A model generated the notes under the pieces. The model saw nothing but the letters and a program-made list of their open reading frames with translations, made no database searches and was not told the origin of the DNA. This document shows positions 63,894-64,000 of a stretch of DNA of 64,000 nucleotides, in pieces (the stretch's first letter is position 1; every line of letters starts with the position of its first letter). Location: positions 2,914,001-2,978,000 of the forward strand of contig NZ_LR594659.1 of assembly GCF_901827155.1 (NCBI RefSeq). Reading direction: 5' to 3'. This DNA is from Variovorax sp. PBL-H6. Its GTDB lineage: Bacteria > Pseudomonadota > Gammaproteobacteria > Burkholderiales > Burkholderiaceae_C. Both the position numbers and the translations under genes were made by a program.

Positions 63894-64000
63894 ATGACCG
63901 CCGGCCAAGCCGATCAGTTCGAGGTCGCCACGCTCCATGTGGCGGCAGGCGTCGCGGAGTTCGTTCACGAGCAGCCGAAGGCACGCAACCCGCTCGGGCA
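63894..64000 (+). CDS. Probable enoyl-CoA hydratase, 3' end outside window
   Basis: Only 35 codons are visible. ATLHVAAGVAEFVHEQPKARNPLG has the pattern of the crotonase N-terminus (strand, then RP or QP-x-ARN-x-L). The frame is open to the window edge. Cotranscription with the Bug gene 35 bases upstream is likely. With so little sequence, the family call is tentative. Confidence 0.45.
   Translation, partial: MTAGQADQFEVATLHVAAGVAEFVHEQPKARNPLG

Noticed and set aside
63874..63897. Seven-codon open frame (MKIGTIA) overlapping the start of the last gene
   Set aside because: Too short to support as a leader peptide and without a ribosome binding site or regulatory context.

Overview
The window is GC-rich DNA that most resembles a Comamonadaceae (Variovorax-like) member of the Burkholderiales. 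The main reasons are five orphan Bug-type (TctC) periplasmic binding proteins, TRAP carboxylate transport, many CoA-dependent catabolic enzymes, a general porin ending in Phe, and typical housekeeping genes (gdhA, alaS, dadA). The genus is an inference from gene style; no search was run.

Region A (1-26.9 kb) is a large accessory catabolic cluster. It holds a DctPQM-type TRAP transporter with two tandem receptors, two Bug receptors, and a luciferase-like (LimB-type) monooxygenase paired with a flavin reductase fused to an IclR-type sensor domain. It also has an AtuA-family protein, an SCS-like acyl-CoA ligase pair, two class III CoA-transferases, two acyl-CoA dehydrogenases, an enoyl-CoA hydratase, a medium-chain reductase, an NMO-family oxidoreductase, three SDRs and an iron-ADH-like protein. 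Two paralogous HutC-type GntR regulators sit inside it. A shared motif, AAGTACTATTGACAG or a variant with core ACTA(T/A)TGAC, lies in five intergenic regions, with a weaker sixth copy. In most cases its TTGAC forms the predicted -35 element, so the cluster looks like one regulon for taking up and oxidising an unidentified carboxylic or terpenoid-like compound through CoA thioesters. It ends against a 5'-truncated etfA.

Region B (26.9-37.3 kb) looks like the chromosomal backbone: etfA remnant, tRNA-Gly(CCC), an RcnB-like protein, gdhA, alaS, a ketopantoate-reductase-like gene, dadA, a binding-protein-like gene, and an Xre/RES toxin-antitoxin pair with its promoter inside a perfect inverted repeat.

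Region C (37.4-53.3 kb) is a second catabolic cluster, all on the + strand, probably one long operon behind an IclR-type operator. It contains Bug receptors, SDRs, a cupin, an alpha/beta hydrolase, IclR, a ThDP enzyme, aspartate dehydrogenase, aldehyde dehydrogenase, a VOC dioxygenase, a NicC-like flavoprotein hydroxylase, a Rieske oxygenase with reductase, and a porin. It suggests degradation of an aromatic or N-heteroaromatic acid. Two 98-bp copies of a repeat, in inverted orientation, bracket its first half. The porin stop codon abuts a vapC-like gene lacking its N-terminus, a second recombination scar.

Region D (53.8-64 kb) has a GAF-like protein, an MHS-family carboxylate symporter, a two-gene ATP-citrate-lyase-like enzyme with an unusually long CoA-ligase/lyase subunit, a MalT/LAL-type LuxR regulator, a Bug receptor, and the start of a probable enoyl-CoA hydratase cut by the window edge.
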